Shown here piece after piece: positions 34,598 through 43,561 of a stretch of DNA of 64,000 nt. Position 1 is the stretch's first letter, and the number at the start of each line of letters is the position of its first letter. Below the pieces are notes generated by a model that saw only the letters and a program-made list of their open reading frames with translations, was not told the origin of the DNA and searched no databases. A program made the translations under genes and the position numbers. This DNA comes from Dehalococcoidia bacterium (GTDB taxonomy: Bacteria > Chloroflexota > Dehalococcoidia > SpSt-223). The DNA lies in assembly GCA_026003895.1 (NCBI GenBank), contig BPIC01000003.1, positions 363,148 to 427,147 on the forward strand. Reading direction: 5' to 3'.

Positions 34598-34700
34598 CGC
34601 CGGGCTCGCGGGCGAGGAGCCCCTCGAGCGCGATCGGGGCGCCCGCGAGGGCGCGGTCACCGTGTCGGGTCGTCACGTATACGGCATGCTGAATGAAATG

Positions 34701-34729
34701 TTGACGGGCAGGTTGCCGGGCGGGAGAAT
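34701..34729 (+). promoter_or_regulatory. Promoter of the peptide-type binding lipoprotein
   Basis: TTGACG (34701-34706), exactly 17 bp, GAGAAT (34724-34729). The start of transcription would lie near 34736, with a GAGGAGG ribosome site before the ATG at 34753. Confidence 0.55.
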
Positions 34730-34752
34730 GGCGATGAGCCGAGGAGGTGACC

Positions 34753-36303
34753 ATGCTTCGTCGTGTTGTCGCGATTGCCTCGCTGGCTGGCCTGCTGGCC
34801 GCCGCCTGCGCCCCGGCCTCGCCGCAAGCCCAGCCGGCCGCGCCGGGTCAGCCTGCCCAGCCGCCGAAAGACTTCAAGCTGCGGGTCGGTCTCTCGGCCC
34901 AGGCTGCCACGCTCGATCCGCACTTCTCTATCGGCAACAACATGCGCCGCTTCGGCCTGTTCGAAGCGCTCGTCGGCTACGACGAATCGAGCCGTTTCAT
35001 CCCTTCGCTCGCGAGCGAATGGCGCAGCGTCGACCCGACGACATGGCAGTTCAAGCTGACGCCCGGCCGCAAATTCTCCGACGGAACGCCCATTACGGCC
35101 GACGACGTCAAGTGGAACTTCGAGCGCGTCATCAACCCCGAACTCAGGCTTGGGGTGACGACGCGCGTGCTGAACATCGCCGGCGCGACGATCGTCGATC
35201 CACAGACGGTGAATGTCACGACCAAAGCGCCCGACCCGATCGCGCTGCATGCGGTGGCGGCGGTTGCCATTCTGCCGAAGGCGTACTTCGAGCGCATCGG
35301 AGCGGCCGATTTCGGCCTGAAACCGGTGGGTAGCGGTCCCTTCATGCTGAAGGAGTTCATCCCGAACGACCGCATCACCATGGTCCCAAACCCGAACCAC
35401 CCGAAACCAGCGATCGCTTCCGAGATGACGATCCGGATGCTGCCTGAAGCGTCGGCGCGCGTTGCTGGCCTGCGGGGCGGCGAGCTCGACATCGTCAACG
35501 GCATTTCGCTCGATCAGGTCGAGCAACTGCGGTCCCAAGGCTTCCAGGTCGTCAACAACACCCAAGGGTCGGACATTGGCGCCTTCATCTATCCGAACAT
35601 CCCGGATGCGCCGACGCAGCACAAGCTCGTCCGCCAAGCGCTCAACTACGCCGTCGACAAGGAATTGATCGCCAAGCAGGTGTATCGCGGCCTCACCAAG
35701 CCGGCCCAAGGGCAAGTGCTGCAACAGACCTCCTTTGGCTTCAATCCGAACCTGAAGCCATACCCCTACGACCCCGCGAAGGCGAGGCAGTTACTTGCCC
35801 AAGCCGGCTATCCGAATGGCTTTAGCATCAAGATCAGCTTGGCGACCTTTGTCCTCGAAGGCGAGGCGGCCTTCCTCGTCGTCCAGCAACAGTTCCGTGA
35901 CATCGGCGTCAACCTCGAGATCGTCCGCTACTCCGATGCCGCCCAGTTCCTTGATCGCTGGTATGGCCGTGCTCCGCGCGAGCATCTCCTCTCGGTCAGC
36001 CTGCGCAACGGGCCGACGCTCGACGGTGCAACGGCGCTCGTCTGGTTCCGCGGGACGCAGCCACCTCCGGTCGGCTTCTACAACAATCCGGCCTTCGACG
36101 AGGCGATGAAGGCGTCCGACACCGAGATGAACCCGCAGCGTCGCGCCGAATTGATCCAGCGGGCTGTCGCTGCCATGCACGAAGACCCGCCCTATCTCTT
36201 CCTCGTCGAGGGGCTCGATGCTTGGATGGCGAGTCCGAACGTCGCGAATGTCATCCCGCGCGCCGATGGCGACCCGGCAATGGAGATCGTCACACCGAAG
36301 TAA
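34753..36303 (+). CDS. Peptide/nickel-type (family 5) substrate-binding lipoprotein (orphan)
   Basis: A 516-residue extracytoplasmic lipoprotein (lipobox LAAAC). Family 5 signatures: FEALVGYDESSRFIPSLASE, WQFKLTPGRKFSDGTPITAD, the DVKWNFERV segment and VRQALNYAVDKELIAKQVYR. Such proteins feed oligopeptides, nickel chelates, opines or sugars to DppBCDF/OppBCDF-type transporters. No permease or ATPase follows, so its partner is encoded elsewhere. A GC-rich hairpin follows the gene. Confidence 0.93.
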   Translation: MLRRVVAIASLAGLLAAACAPASPQAQPAAPGQPAQPPKDFKLRVGLSAQAATLDPHFSIGNNMRRFGLFEALVGYDESSRFIPSLASEWRSVDPTTWQFKLTPGRKFSDGTPITADDVKWNFERVINPELRLGVTTRVLNIAGATIVDPQTVNVTTKAPDPIALHAVAAVAILPKAYFERIGAADFGLKPVGSGPFMLKEFIPNDRITMVPNPNHPKPAIASEMTIRMLPEASARVAGLRGGELDIVNGISLDQVEQLRSQGFQVVNNTQGSDIGAFIYPNIPDAPTQHKLVRQALNYAVDKELIAKQVYRGLTKPAQGQVLQQTSFGFNPNLKPYPYDPAKARQLLAQAGYPNGFSIKISLATFVLEGEAAFLVVQQQFRDIGVNLEIVRYSDAAQFLDRWYGRAPREHLLSVSLRNGPTLDGATALVWFRGTQPPPVGFYNNPAFDEAMKASDTEMNPQRRAELIQRAVAAMHEDPPYLFLVEGLDAWMASPNVANVIPRADGDPAMEIVTPK

Positions 36304-36312
36304 GCGCGTCAC

Positions 36313-36341
36313 GCCCCGCTCCGCACCTCCCTGAGCGGGGC
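36313..36341 (+). terminator. Hairpin downstream of the binding lipoprotein gene
   Basis: A 9-bp stem GCCCCGCTC/GAGCGGGGC with an 11-nt loop begins 10 nt after the stop codon. It lacks a T-run, so termination efficiency is uncertain. Confidence 0.5.
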
Positions 36342-36411
36342 AAGAAAGCCGGCCGCCCGTCCTCGTGTGACAGCGGGGTAGCCAAGCGGTCCTCAGGGCA
36401 AGGAGCGCTGG

Positions 36412-36861
36412 TCAGAAGCCCGGGGTGACATTCCTCTCAGCGAACTGACGCACTTGAGTCAGCATTGCGAGCGGCCCTTCGAGGTAGTGGAAAAATCGCC
36501 ACCCCTCCGGCTTGCGGCGCAGCACCGCCGAGACGCGCACGTCGCCGCCGATTGGCGGGCGAGCGCCGATCGCGGCGTCCCAGTGAAGTCGGAAGAAGAC
36601 GAGCGCGAGGCCGGGCGCGATCTCGCGGGCGCGCAGATCCGAGGCGATCACTTGGATGCGGTCGATCGCCTTCGCCGTCTCGGCCCAGTAGGCACGAATG
36701 GCAGCGTGACTGTGCATCGGTTCGATCGCTTCCTCGGCGACATAGAGCGGCTCCGGCTCGTCCTGATCCCACAGCTCGGCTAGCCCGTCGAAGTTCTTGG
36801 TGCGCCAGTAGGTCTGCCACGTGTCGAGCAGGAGCGCCAGTTCCTCGCGCAATTCGGCCAT
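36412..36861 (-). CDS. SnoaL/NTF2-like protein
   Basis: A 149-residue cone-shaped NTF2-fold protein: ELALLLDTWQTYWRTKNFDG forms the N-terminal helices, LAELWDQDEPEPLYVAEEAI the first strand and VSAVLRRKPEGWRFFHYLEG the terminal sheet. Related proteins act as ketosteroid-isomerase-like or ester-cyclising enzymes or ligand binders; no catalytic pair can be fixed here. A strong GGGAGGAGG site precedes the ATG. Divergent from the penicillin-binding protein gene with only 29 bp between. Confidence 0.75.
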   Translation of the reverse strand: MAELREELALLLDTWQTYWRTKNFDGLAELWDQDEPEPLYVAEEAIEPMHSHAAIRAYWAETAKAIDRIQVIASDLRAREIAPGLALVFFRLHWDAAIGARPPIGGDVRVSAVLRRKPEGWRFFHYLEGPLAMLTQVRQFAERNVTPGF

Positions 36862-36877
36862 CCGTCCTCCTCCCGGC

Positions 36878-36884
36878 GATAATA
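36878..36884. promoter_or_regulatory. Overlapping divergent -10 elements
   Basis: GATAAT on the plus strand (36878-36883) ends 7 nt before the penicillin-binding protein ATG; TATTAT on the minus strand (36884-36879) lies 17 nt before the SnoaL-like ATG. The shared symmetric core gives a bidirectional promoter. No strong -35 hexamer on either side. Confidence 0.45.
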
Positions 36885-36890
36885 GCAGTG

Positions 36891-38390
36891 ATGGATAGGC
36901 GGATGAGCCGCCTCGCGCTCCTCCAGTTGATGGGACTTGGCGCGGCGGCAGCGGCGCTTGGCTACTGGCAGATCGTGCGGTCCCCCGAACTGGTCGCACG
37001 CGCCGACAATCCGCGTCGGCTCGACGAGCAATGGCGCACGGTGCGCGGTCAGATGTTCGACCGGCGCGGCCGGCCGATCGCGCGCACCGAGGTCGCGCCC
37101 GACGGCTACGTCCGCCGCGTTTACCCAGTTCCAACGCTTGGCGCGGTCACTGGCTTCATGAACCCATTGCAGGGGATGACCGGCCTCGAGCGCGCCTACG
37201 ATGACCATCTCGCTGGCCGGGCCGGGCTCGACCCGCGCACCGCATTCGAGCGCCGGCTCCTGCACCGGCCCGTCGTCGGGTCTGACTTGATTCTGACCAT
37301 CGACCTCGACCTCCAAGCAGCCGCTGAGCGAGCGCTTGCGAATGGGCCGGCGGCGCCCGGCGCCCTGATCGCGCTCGACCCGCGGAGCGGCGCAGTGCGG
37401 GCGCTTGCCACCACGCCGACCTTCGACCCGAACCGGCTCACCTTCGACCCGACCAAGGACGACTGGAACGCCGAACGCGACGCGATCGCTGCCTACGCTG
37501 CCGAGCTGAATGCGAACCCGGCGCAGCCGCTGCTCAATCGGACGACGCAGGGGCTGTATCCGCCTGGCTCGACCTTCAAGACGGTGACGCTCGCCGCCGC
37601 CCTGCAACGTCACCTTGTCCGCACCGACCATCGGTTTCGCTATGAGCTGAAGCCCCCCGATCGCGACCATCGCACTGTCTGGCACAACAATCAGTTTGTC
37701 TCCTGCCAGAACCACACCCAACGCGAGTTCGACCTCGCCCACGCCTTCGCCTATAGCTGCAACGTTGCCTTTGCCGACCTCGGCTCTGAGCTGGGAGCGC
37801 CGACCTATCTGGAAATCGCCCGCGGATTGGGGATGGACCAAGCACCGCCGTTCGACCTGCCAGTCGAGACGAGCCGTCTCGCTTCCCGCCCCGATTTCTT
37901 CACGGGGGACGAGCGGTTCTATGCGATCGCCGCCACCGCAATGGGGCAGGGCGAGATGTTGGTCACACCGCTCCAACTCGCGCTGATCGCGGCCGCGATG
38001 GCGAACGGCGGCCAGCCACCCGTTCCGTATCTGGTCGAGGAGATTCGCCGGCCGGATGGGCGGATTGTCTTCAAGCACCAGCCCCGGCGCTGGCTAGGGG
38101 GCGTCTCGTCGGGAACGGCCGCCGCCGTCCGCGACATCATGGTGACGAGCGTGAGCGACGGCTGGGCGAGCGGGGCACGCATTGCGGGCGCGAAGATAGG
38201 GGGCAAGACCGGCACGGCCGAGCTTGGCGGCGTCCGCACCGAGCCGCACGCTTGGTTCATTGGATTCGCGACCGCCGACGACCCGAGGATCGCGCTCGCG
38301 CTTATCAAGGAAAGCAGCGGCATGTCCTCCGCGGTTGCCGCTCCCGCCGCCAGAATCGTCTTTGAAGCGGCGCTCGGCGGCGCTGCCTAG
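36891..38390 (+). CDS. Penicillin-binding protein (PBP2/FtsI-type transpeptidase)
   Basis: A 499-residue peptidoglycan transpeptidase with an N-terminal membrane anchor (LALLQLMGLGAAAAALGYWQ), a dimerisation region (MFDRRGRPIARTE) and a transpeptidase domain containing Ser227-Thr-Phe-Lys230, Ser289-Cys-Asn291 and Lys439-Thr-Gly441. This shape matches PbpA of actinobacteria and Chloroflexi, usually linked to cell division or elongation, but the divisome/RodA partners are not in the window. ATG 36891 lacks a ribosome site and may be leaderless; ATG 36903 is the alternative. Confidence 0.93.
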   Translation: MDRRMSRLALLQLMGLGAAAAALGYWQIVRSPELVARADNPRRLDEQWRTVRGQMFDRRGRPIARTEVAPDGYVRRVYPVPTLGAVTGFMNPLQGMTGLERAYDDHLAGRAGLDPRTAFERRLLHRPVVGSDLILTIDLDLQAAAERALANGPAAPGALIALDPRSGAVRALATTPTFDPNRLTFDPTKDDWNAERDAIAAYAAELNANPAQPLLNRTTQGLYPPGSTFKTVTLAAALQRHLVRTDHRFRYELKPPDRDHRTVWHNNQFVSCQNHTQREFDLAHAFAYSCNVAFADLGSELGAPTYLEIARGLGMDQAPPFDLPVETSRLASRPDFFTGDERFYAIAATAMGQGEMLVTPLQLALIAAAMANGGQPPVPYLVEEIRRPDGRIVFKHQPRRWLGGVSSGTAAAVRDIMVTSVSDGWASGARIAGAKIGGKTGTAELGGVRTEPHAWFIGFATADDPRIALALIKESSGMSSAVAAPAARIVFEAALGGAA

Positions 38391-38393
38391 CTT

Positions 38394-38422
38394 TTGACCG
38401 CGCCGCGGGCGCAGCCTATCCT
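38394..38422 (+). promoter_or_regulatory. Leaderless promoter of the TIGR01906-type gene
   Basis: TTGACC (38394-38399), exactly 17 bp, TATCCT (38417-38422), then 6 nt to the ATG at 38429. No ribosome site exists in the 38-bp gap. This is the clearest leaderless arrangement in the window. Confidence 0.6.
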
Positions 38423-38428
38423 TGCGCC

Positions 38429-39151
38429 ATGCAACGGCTCGCCGTCGGCGTCGCCACTGTGGTGGTCGTCCTCGCCTTTCCGCTCTTCTTCACCGGGACG
38501 GCCGTGCGTTTCCTCTTCTCCTGGCAGCCGCTCTATGAGTACGGATTCGACCGCTACGGCGTTGCCGCCTCGACCGGAATCGAGCGATCGGACCTCAGTC
38601 GTGCTGCCGCGGCGCTCATTGCCTACTTCAACAATGACGAGCCGACCGTTAACCTCACCGTCACCCAGCGCGGCGTTCGGCGCGAGCTGTTCACCGAGCG
38701 TGAAGTTCTCCACATGGTGGACGTCAAAGCCCTCGTGCGCGCCTTCTACCGTGCCCAAGAGCTGGCGCTCAGTGTCATTGTTGCCTTCGTCGCGGTCGCT
38801 GCTTGGCGAGAGCGCTGGGGCGCAGCGCAGCGCGTCGGTGCCGCGATGATGTGGGGGAGCGCCCTCACCTTCGCCTTGCTGGCCGCGCTCGGGGCACTCT
38901 CCTTCGCCGACTTCGAGGCGCTGTTTCTGCAGTTTCACCTGATCAGCTTCCGGGCCAACGATTACTGGCTGCTCGATCCGCGCATCCACAACCTGATTGC
39001 GATGTTCCCTGCCCCGTTTTGGTTCGACTCGACGCTGCTCTTGGTGCTGATCATCGCGCTTCAGGCGCTCATCGTCTTGGTTGCCGGCTGGCAGATCCGC
39101 CGCTTTCTCGGCACGCTGTCGCCGGCCGCTGCACCGTCGCCCGCTCGCTGA
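38429..39151 (+). CDS. TIGR01906/DUF1461-type integral membrane protein
   Basis: A 240-residue membrane protein with four to five spans. LFTEREVLHMVDVKALVRAF and FLQFHLISFRANDYWLLDPR followed by HNLIAMFPAPFWFDS are the two conserved blocks of the TIGR01906 family. Function unknown. Follows the penicillin-binding protein by 38 bp but has its own promoter in that gap. Confidence 0.85.
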   Translation: MQRLAVGVATVVVVLAFPLFFTGTAVRFLFSWQPLYEYGFDRYGVAASTGIERSDLSRAAAALIAYFNNDEPTVNLTVTQRGVRRELFTEREVLHMVDVKALVRAFYRAQELALSVIVAFVAVAAWRERWGAAQRVGAAMMWGSALTFALLAALGALSFADFEALFLQFHLISFRANDYWLLDPRIHNLIAMFPAPFWFDSTLLLVLIIALQALIVLVAGWQIRRFLGTLSPAAAPSPAR

Positions 39152-39160
39152 GCGCCACGT

Positions 39161-39982
39161 CTACGCTGGGGTACGGTGGCTGCCTTCCCAGCCGATGCGG
39201 TCGAGGAATTCCTGAACGACGCGGTTGAACTCGAGGGGGCGCTCCTCGTTCGAGATATGGCCGGTCTCGGGAAGGACGACGAGCGCCGCGCCTTGGATGG
39301 TCTCAGCGATGCGGCGTGCGGCGTCGGGCGGAGTCACCTCATCCTCCTCGCCGACGATGACGAGCGTGGGGAACCCAAGGACCTCGAGCCGATCGGTGAT
39401 CTCGGGCCGATCCCACATCGCCAGCATGCAGCCGGTCAGGCCTGCGAGATCGTTTTGCAGGTAGCGCTCGCGCCACCAGTGGTGGAAATCGGGCTTCGCC
39501 TCGCGGAACCGCTTGCCGTAGTACCGCTCGCCAACGTTGTCCGCCAGCTTGGCAAGCCCTTGGTCATAGATCGCTCGCAATCGGCCGAGCACCTGCTCGG
39601 CGGGGGTCTTGCCGGCAGGGAGCGCCGTGTCGCCGAGCACCAGCCCGGAGACGCGCGAGGGGAAGTCGACCGCCGCCTGCATGGCGATCATCCCGCCCAT
39701 CGACAGCCCGCAGAGGACGGCGTGCTCGACGTCGAGCATGTCGAGCAAGGCAGCGAGATCGACGGCAAGCTCGGACATCGTATAGCCGTGGGTTGCGACG
39801 TCGGTCAGGCCGTGGCCGCGAACGTCATAAGCGATCGTCCGGTAGGCCTTGCCGAAATAGTCGAGTTGTGGTTGCCACGTTGACGACTCGAAGCCGTGGC
39901 CGTGAATAAAGACGATCGGTCGGCCTGCCCCCTGCACACGCACCGCCATCGTGATGCCATTGGCCTGCAACCGCTGAAGCAT
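39161..39982 (-). CDS. Alpha/beta-hydrolase
   Basis: A 273-residue hydrolase with a standard triad: nucleophile Ser in GLSMGG, acid in VGEEDEVTPPDA and His in ETGHISNEERP; HGHGFESSTWQPQLDYF carries the oxyanion region. Similar to 3-oxoadipate enol-lactonase and pimeloyl-ester-like hydrolases. The presence of CoA-transferase genes 3.6 kb away would fit an enol-lactonase role but is not proof. AGGAGG precedes the ATG. Convergent with the TIGR01906 gene. Confidence 0.82.
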   Translation of the reverse strand: MLQRLQANGITMAVRVQGAGRPIVFIHGHGFESSTWQPQLDYFGKAYRTIAYDVRGHGLTDVATHGYTMSELAVDLAALLDMLDVEHAVLCGLSMGGMIAMQAAVDFPSRVSGLVLGDTALPAGKTPAEQVLGRLRAIYDQGLAKLADNVGERYYGKRFREAKPDFHHWWRERYLQNDLAGLTGCMLAMWDRPEITDRLEVLGFPTLVIVGEEDEVTPPDAARRIAETIQGAALVVLPETGHISNEERPLEFNRVVQEFLDRIGWEGSHRTPA

Positions 39983-40004
39983 TCCGGCCTCCTAAGCCGC
40001 CGCC

Positions 40005-40034
40005 TTGTCGCGCGGGGAAGGCGGCTTCGATACT
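40005..40034 (+). promoter_or_regulatory. Candidate promoter of the large secreted protein
   Basis: TTGTCG (40005-40010), 18 bp, GATACT (40029-40034), about 32 nt before the ATG at 40067. Confidence 0.4.
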
Positions 40035-40066
40035 ACCGCCGCCGGATCGAGCCGGTGGGAGAACCG

Positions 40067-41536
40067 ATGCACCGCCTGTTGTGGATGGTCGTGCCGCTGC
40101 TGCTGATCGCGATCGCCGTCGTTGGCCGAGGCCGCGCCGAGGCGACCGACCAGTCGCGCAATCTTATCAAGAACGGGCTGTTCGAGGAGTGGGTCACGTG
40201 GGACAACGTGACCGTCGGCGCACACTGGGCGCCGTGGGTGGTGCTTGGCGGGCCGACCTTCAACCGTCACGGCCACGAGCCAGGGCAACAGATCATGAGC
40301 GAACGCGGCGCCTTTCTCGCCGGCCTCTATCAAGAGATCTCCGGGGTGACACCGGGCGCCCAGTATTACGGATACGTCGGCAGCGCGTCGCTCTATTGGG
40401 GAAACACCGAAGGCCGGTTCGAGGAGGTGTGCCGCGCTGTCGGCATCGATCCGACGGGCGGCACCGATCCGCGCTCACCGGAGATCGTCTGGGGCAACGT
40501 CACCTGCTCGAATAAGCGCTGGGATTTCAAGGACGACCCGAACGCTAACGCTGCCAAGGTGCGGGCGATCGCCAAAGGGCCGAAAATCACCTTCTTTCTC
40601 CTCGCCGCCAATCTGCGTGGCGACAACCTCGCTCAAGTGTGGTTCACCGACGCTGCCGTGCTGCTCGACACGACGACGCCATCTGGCACGCCGACGACGG
40701 TGCCGGCCTTCGGCTTTCGGCCCGACGGATCGGGCGCCACGCCGCCGCCCTCCGTGTCGGCGACCGCCATCGCTCAGGCGATGGGCCGTGGGCCGGCTGC
40801 TCCCACCGCCACCCCTAGCCCAAGCGCGACGACCGCCGCAGCCAGCGCCTCGCGTCGGACCGAGCCCGAGTTCGTTCTTCGGGACGGCAGCCGGGAGATC
40901 GGCCGGTTCTACACCCAAACCGCGAAGGATGGGCAGGGCTATGCCGTCGTCGACAGCGGGACGACGCGCTGGTGGAGCGAGTTCACCCGCCTCGGCGGTG
41001 TCGAGGCGCTCGGCTATCCCATTAGTCGTCCCTTCCGCGCCGCCGATGGCTTCGAGTATCAAGCGTTCCAGCGCGCCGTCCTCCAATGGCGGCCAGAGTC
41101 CAATGGCGCCGTGCTGGCGAACGTGCTCGACTGGTTATCCGATACTGGCCGCGATGACTGGGCGGCCGAGCGCGGAGTTCCGAAGGCGATCCGGGATGAC
41201 GGCTCGAATGGCGACTACGCCAAGGCGGTCGACATCCGGCTCGGCTGGCTGACCGAGCCGGCGATCGACCGCCGCTTCCGAGAGAGCCCCGTCCCCGGAG
41301 CCCGCTGGACGGTCGAGGACGCGATCGCCCGCTATGGGTTGCCGGCCTCTCGCCCCGAAAAGATTGGCCCCTTCATCGTTCAACGCTTCCAGCGCGTCGC
41401 CTTCCAGTATTGGATCGAGGACGCCCCGGGGGCGCCGCCGCGCGGCTCGGTCGTTCCCATCCTCGCAGGCGACCTGCTCGCCGAGGCCGGTCTCATCCCC
41501 GCTGCCGCCCGCCAGCCCGAGCCGCCGCCGGCCTAA
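40067..41536 (+). CDS. Large secreted protein with Thr/Ala/Ser-rich linker
   Basis: A 489-residue exported protein: signal peptide MHRLLWMVVPLLLIAIAVVG, an N-terminal beta-sandwich-like domain of about 200 residues (LIKNGLFEEWVTWDNVTVGA; SGVTPGAQYYGYVGSASLYW) that resembles a carbohydrate-binding jelly roll, a Thr/Ala/Ser-rich linker, and a C-terminal part with repeated W/F-rich LGYPISRPFRAADGFEYQAF and RFQRVAFQYWIEDAPG units like those of Chloroflexi surface proteins. Function unknown; adhesion or glycan binding is inference. GGGAGAACC ribosome site. No partner. Confidence 0.75.
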   Translation: MHRLLWMVVPLLLIAIAVVGRGRAEATDQSRNLIKNGLFEEWVTWDNVTVGAHWAPWVVLGGPTFNRHGHEPGQQIMSERGAFLAGLYQEISGVTPGAQYYGYVGSASLYWGNTEGRFEEVCRAVGIDPTGGTDPRSPEIVWGNVTCSNKRWDFKDDPNANAAKVRAIAKGPKITFFLLAANLRGDNLAQVWFTDAAVLLDTTTPSGTPTTVPAFGFRPDGSGATPPPSVSATAIAQAMGRGPAAPTATPSPSATTAAASASRRTEPEFVLRDGSREIGRFYTQTAKDGQGYAVVDSGTTRWWSEFTRLGGVEALGYPISRPFRAADGFEYQAFQRAVLQWRPESNGAVLANVLDWLSDTGRDDWAAERGVPKAIRDDGSNGDYAKAVDIRLGWLTEPAIDRRFRESPVPGARWTVEDAIARYGLPASRPEKIGPFIVQRFQRVAFQYWIEDAPGAPPRGSVVPILAGDLLAEAGLIPAAARQPEPPPA

Positions 41537-41640
41537 CCTCGTCGGTAGGCTGTCCCGTCCCGGCCCCGACCACCGTAGTTGCGTGGCGCTGGCTTTCCCA
41601 AACCGAGCGGAACCGCAACGACCCGCCAAGCCGGGCACTC

Positions 41641-42327
41641 TCAGATGCCCGTCCCCTCCCAGGTCTCGAGCTCGACGAGCTCGTAGGTTGTCGCCAGCTC
41701 GTCGTTGCGGACGCGGACGAAGCTGAAATCCTCGCCGCTCCAAATGTCTTCGGTCTTCTCGTGGTTGGGGCCGTAGTAGATGCGGAAGTGGTGCGCCCCG
41801 ATCGGGCCGATGGGCGTGTCGACGGTCTCCCAGCCGAGATACTCGGTGGGGTGACTGCTACGGGTCGCGATCGGGCCGGTCGAGCCGTTCACCATTGGCG
41901 AGGTGGCGACGCCGTGCAGCACTTGCCGGCCACCCTGCGTGAAGTCGTACCCGGCGATGGCCAAGCAATCACCGACGAGCGGGTGGCAGGCCAGAAACGT
42001 CGGCGGGTGGGTGTAGTCGAGCCGCTGCGAGACGCGCCCCAAGTCGGCGTAGTAGCCCTCGACCAAGCAATAGTCTTTCTCGAACTTGAACCACCCCATA
42101 CTCAAGGCGCCGCGCACCACCAGCCGCTCGTAGCACTCGAGCGGACGGAAGGTTGCGTCGACGGACCAGACGACGTCGCGCAGGATCTGGCTGTCGTCGA
42201 TCTCGGAGATGGTGCGAAACACTTTCGTACCGTCGGCGTGATCGGTGCGGTGGAACCACTCGCGCCCTCGCTCGCCGACGGTGTCCCCAACGTAGAGGAT
42301 CTTGCCTCGACTGGATCGGTGATTCAT
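41641..42327 (-). CDS. Conserved-looking protein of unknown function
   Basis: I do not recognise this 228-residue cytosolic protein. It begins MNHRSSRGKILYVGDTVGER and continues with beta-rich stretches rich in Tyr, His and Asp (YYADLGRVSQRLDYTHPPTF; GAHHFRIYYGPNHEKTEDIW). The overall look fits a small beta-barrel hydrolase or lipocalin-like protein. GGAGGGACG precedes the ATG at 42327. It diverges from the M24-fold/CoA-transferase operon across 91 bp and could be functionally tied to it. Confidence 0.6.
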   Translation of the reverse strand: MNHRSSRGKILYVGDTVGERGREWFHRTDHADGTKVFRTISEIDDSQILRDVVWSVDATFRPLECYERLVVRGALSMGWFKFEKDYCLVEGYYADLGRVSQRLDYTHPPTFLACHPLVGDCLAIAGYDFTQGGRQVLHGVATSPMVNGSTGPIATRSSHPTEYLGWETVDTPIGPIGAHHFRIYYGPNHEKTEDIWSGEDFSFVRVRNDELATTYELVELETWEGTGI

Positions 42328-42418
42328 CGTCCCTCCGCGCGTCGTTCCTGCGGCCATGCTCGCCCGCCGTCGGGGCTGCCGTCAAGCGTGATAGAGTGCT
42401 CTTCTCGGAGGAGGAACG

Positions 42419-43561
42419 GTGGTTTCGCGCGAGACCTACGCCAAGCGGCATGCCGCCCTACGCGCCATGATGGCCGAGCGCGGGTTGGACGCGCTGCTCG
42501 TCTACGGCCTCGCTCCGCCCTTGAATGCTAACCTCGAGTATGTCGCCGGCGACTGCCGGACGAACGGGCTGGTCCTCTTTCCGGCGGACGGCGACGGAGT
42601 GCTGTGGGTGCAGCCGAAAGCCCTTGTCCCGTTCGTCAGCCGGACGGCGATTCTCGAGGTGCGCAATGGCGGCGTCGACTATGGCGACGAGCTAATTGGC
42701 GAGCTGCGGACTCGCCGGCTCGATCGCGCCGCGATCGGCATCGTCGAGGTCGACAGCCTGCGGACGCGCGGTCTTCCCCATCTCCTCTACGAGCGGTTGA
42801 AGGCGGATCTGCCCGCCGCCCGGTTTGAGACGGTCACCGAACTCTATGAAGCGGTCCGCCACGTGCTGCTTCCTGAAGAGCAGGCGCTCCTGTCGGCCGC
42901 CGCCGATGATCTCGACCGGGTGATGGATTTCTATGTCGCAGCAATCCGGCCTGGCGTTTCACTGGCACAGGTCGTCGCCGAAACCCAGGCATTCGCCAAG
43001 GAAGAGGGGCTCGCGCTCTCGGCGCTTTCTGCCCGCGCGGCAGCGATGGACCGCTCGACGAGCATCCTTGACCCGGCGTCGCCAAGCCGTCTGCTCCAGC
43101 TAGGCGATTATGTCTTTTTCGAGAGCAACGCCGCCTCCGGGTCCTTCCGTGCCTACCGCGGCTTTCCGATCGCGCTTGGCGAGCCGACGCCGGAGGCCCG
43201 GAACCTGTTCGAAACGGCACTCGAGGTTGCCCAGTGCGTCGTCGCCGCGCTGCGGCCGGGCGGAACGACGAGCGAGGTGATCCGTTGTGGCGACCTTGTG
43301 CCGGCGCGCGGACTGTGGTGTCACGGCCCGCTGGCGACGGGCCACAGCACCGGCGGCTGGCAGATGATCGCCGTCCGTGGCTTCGACGGCTACCGGCCGC
43401 CAACCGAGATCACGTTCCGGCCTGGCATGGCCTTTTCGGCCTTTCCTCATCTCATGACGCGCGACAACGGGATGATCACCATTCTGGGCACGAGTGTCAT
43501 CGTCGGTGAAGATGGGCCGCGCATCCTCGGCCGCCACGGCCTGCGGTATGTGGTGAAATGA
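42419..43561 (+). CDS. M24 (creatinase/aminopeptidase-fold) protein lacking metal ligands
   Basis: A 380-residue protein with the two-domain pita-bread fold: N-terminal creatinase-like domain (RHAALRAMMAERGLDALLVY) and C-terminal M24 domain (LPEEQALLSAAADDLDRVMD; CHGPLATGHSTGG). The five metal ligands of M24 aminopeptidases seem absent: the first Asp pair reads FFESNAASGSFRAYRG and the Glu of the PGM-x-EP motif reads RPGMAFSAFPHLM; only the His region is kept. Creatinase itself is metal-free, so a C-N or C-C hydrolase role is possible. GTG start with GGAGGAGG; overlaps the CoA-transferase gene as ATGA. Confidence 0.82.
   Translation: MVSRETYAKRHAALRAMMAERGLDALLVYGLAPPLNANLEYVAGDCRTNGLVLFPADGDGVLWVQPKALVPFVSRTAILEVRNGGVDYGDELIGELRTRRLDRAAIGIVEVDSLRTRGLPHLLYERLKADLPAARFETVTELYEAVRHVLLPEEQALLSAAADDLDRVMDFYVAAIRPGVSLAQVVAETQAFAKEEGLALSALSARAAAMDRSTSILDPASPSRLLQLGDYVFFESNAASGSFRAYRGFPIALGEPTPEARNLFETALEVAQCVVAALRPGGTTSEVIRCGDLVPARGLWCHGPLATGHSTGGWQMIAVRGFDGYRPPTEITFRPGMAFSAFPHLMTRDNGMITILGTSVIVGEDGPRILGRHGLRYVVK

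Noticed and set aside
36373..36425. tRNA-like stretch (gcggggtagccaagcggt... resembling a tRNA D-arm)
   Set aside because: No anticodon arm, T-arm with GTTCRA or pairing acceptor stem could be found around it.
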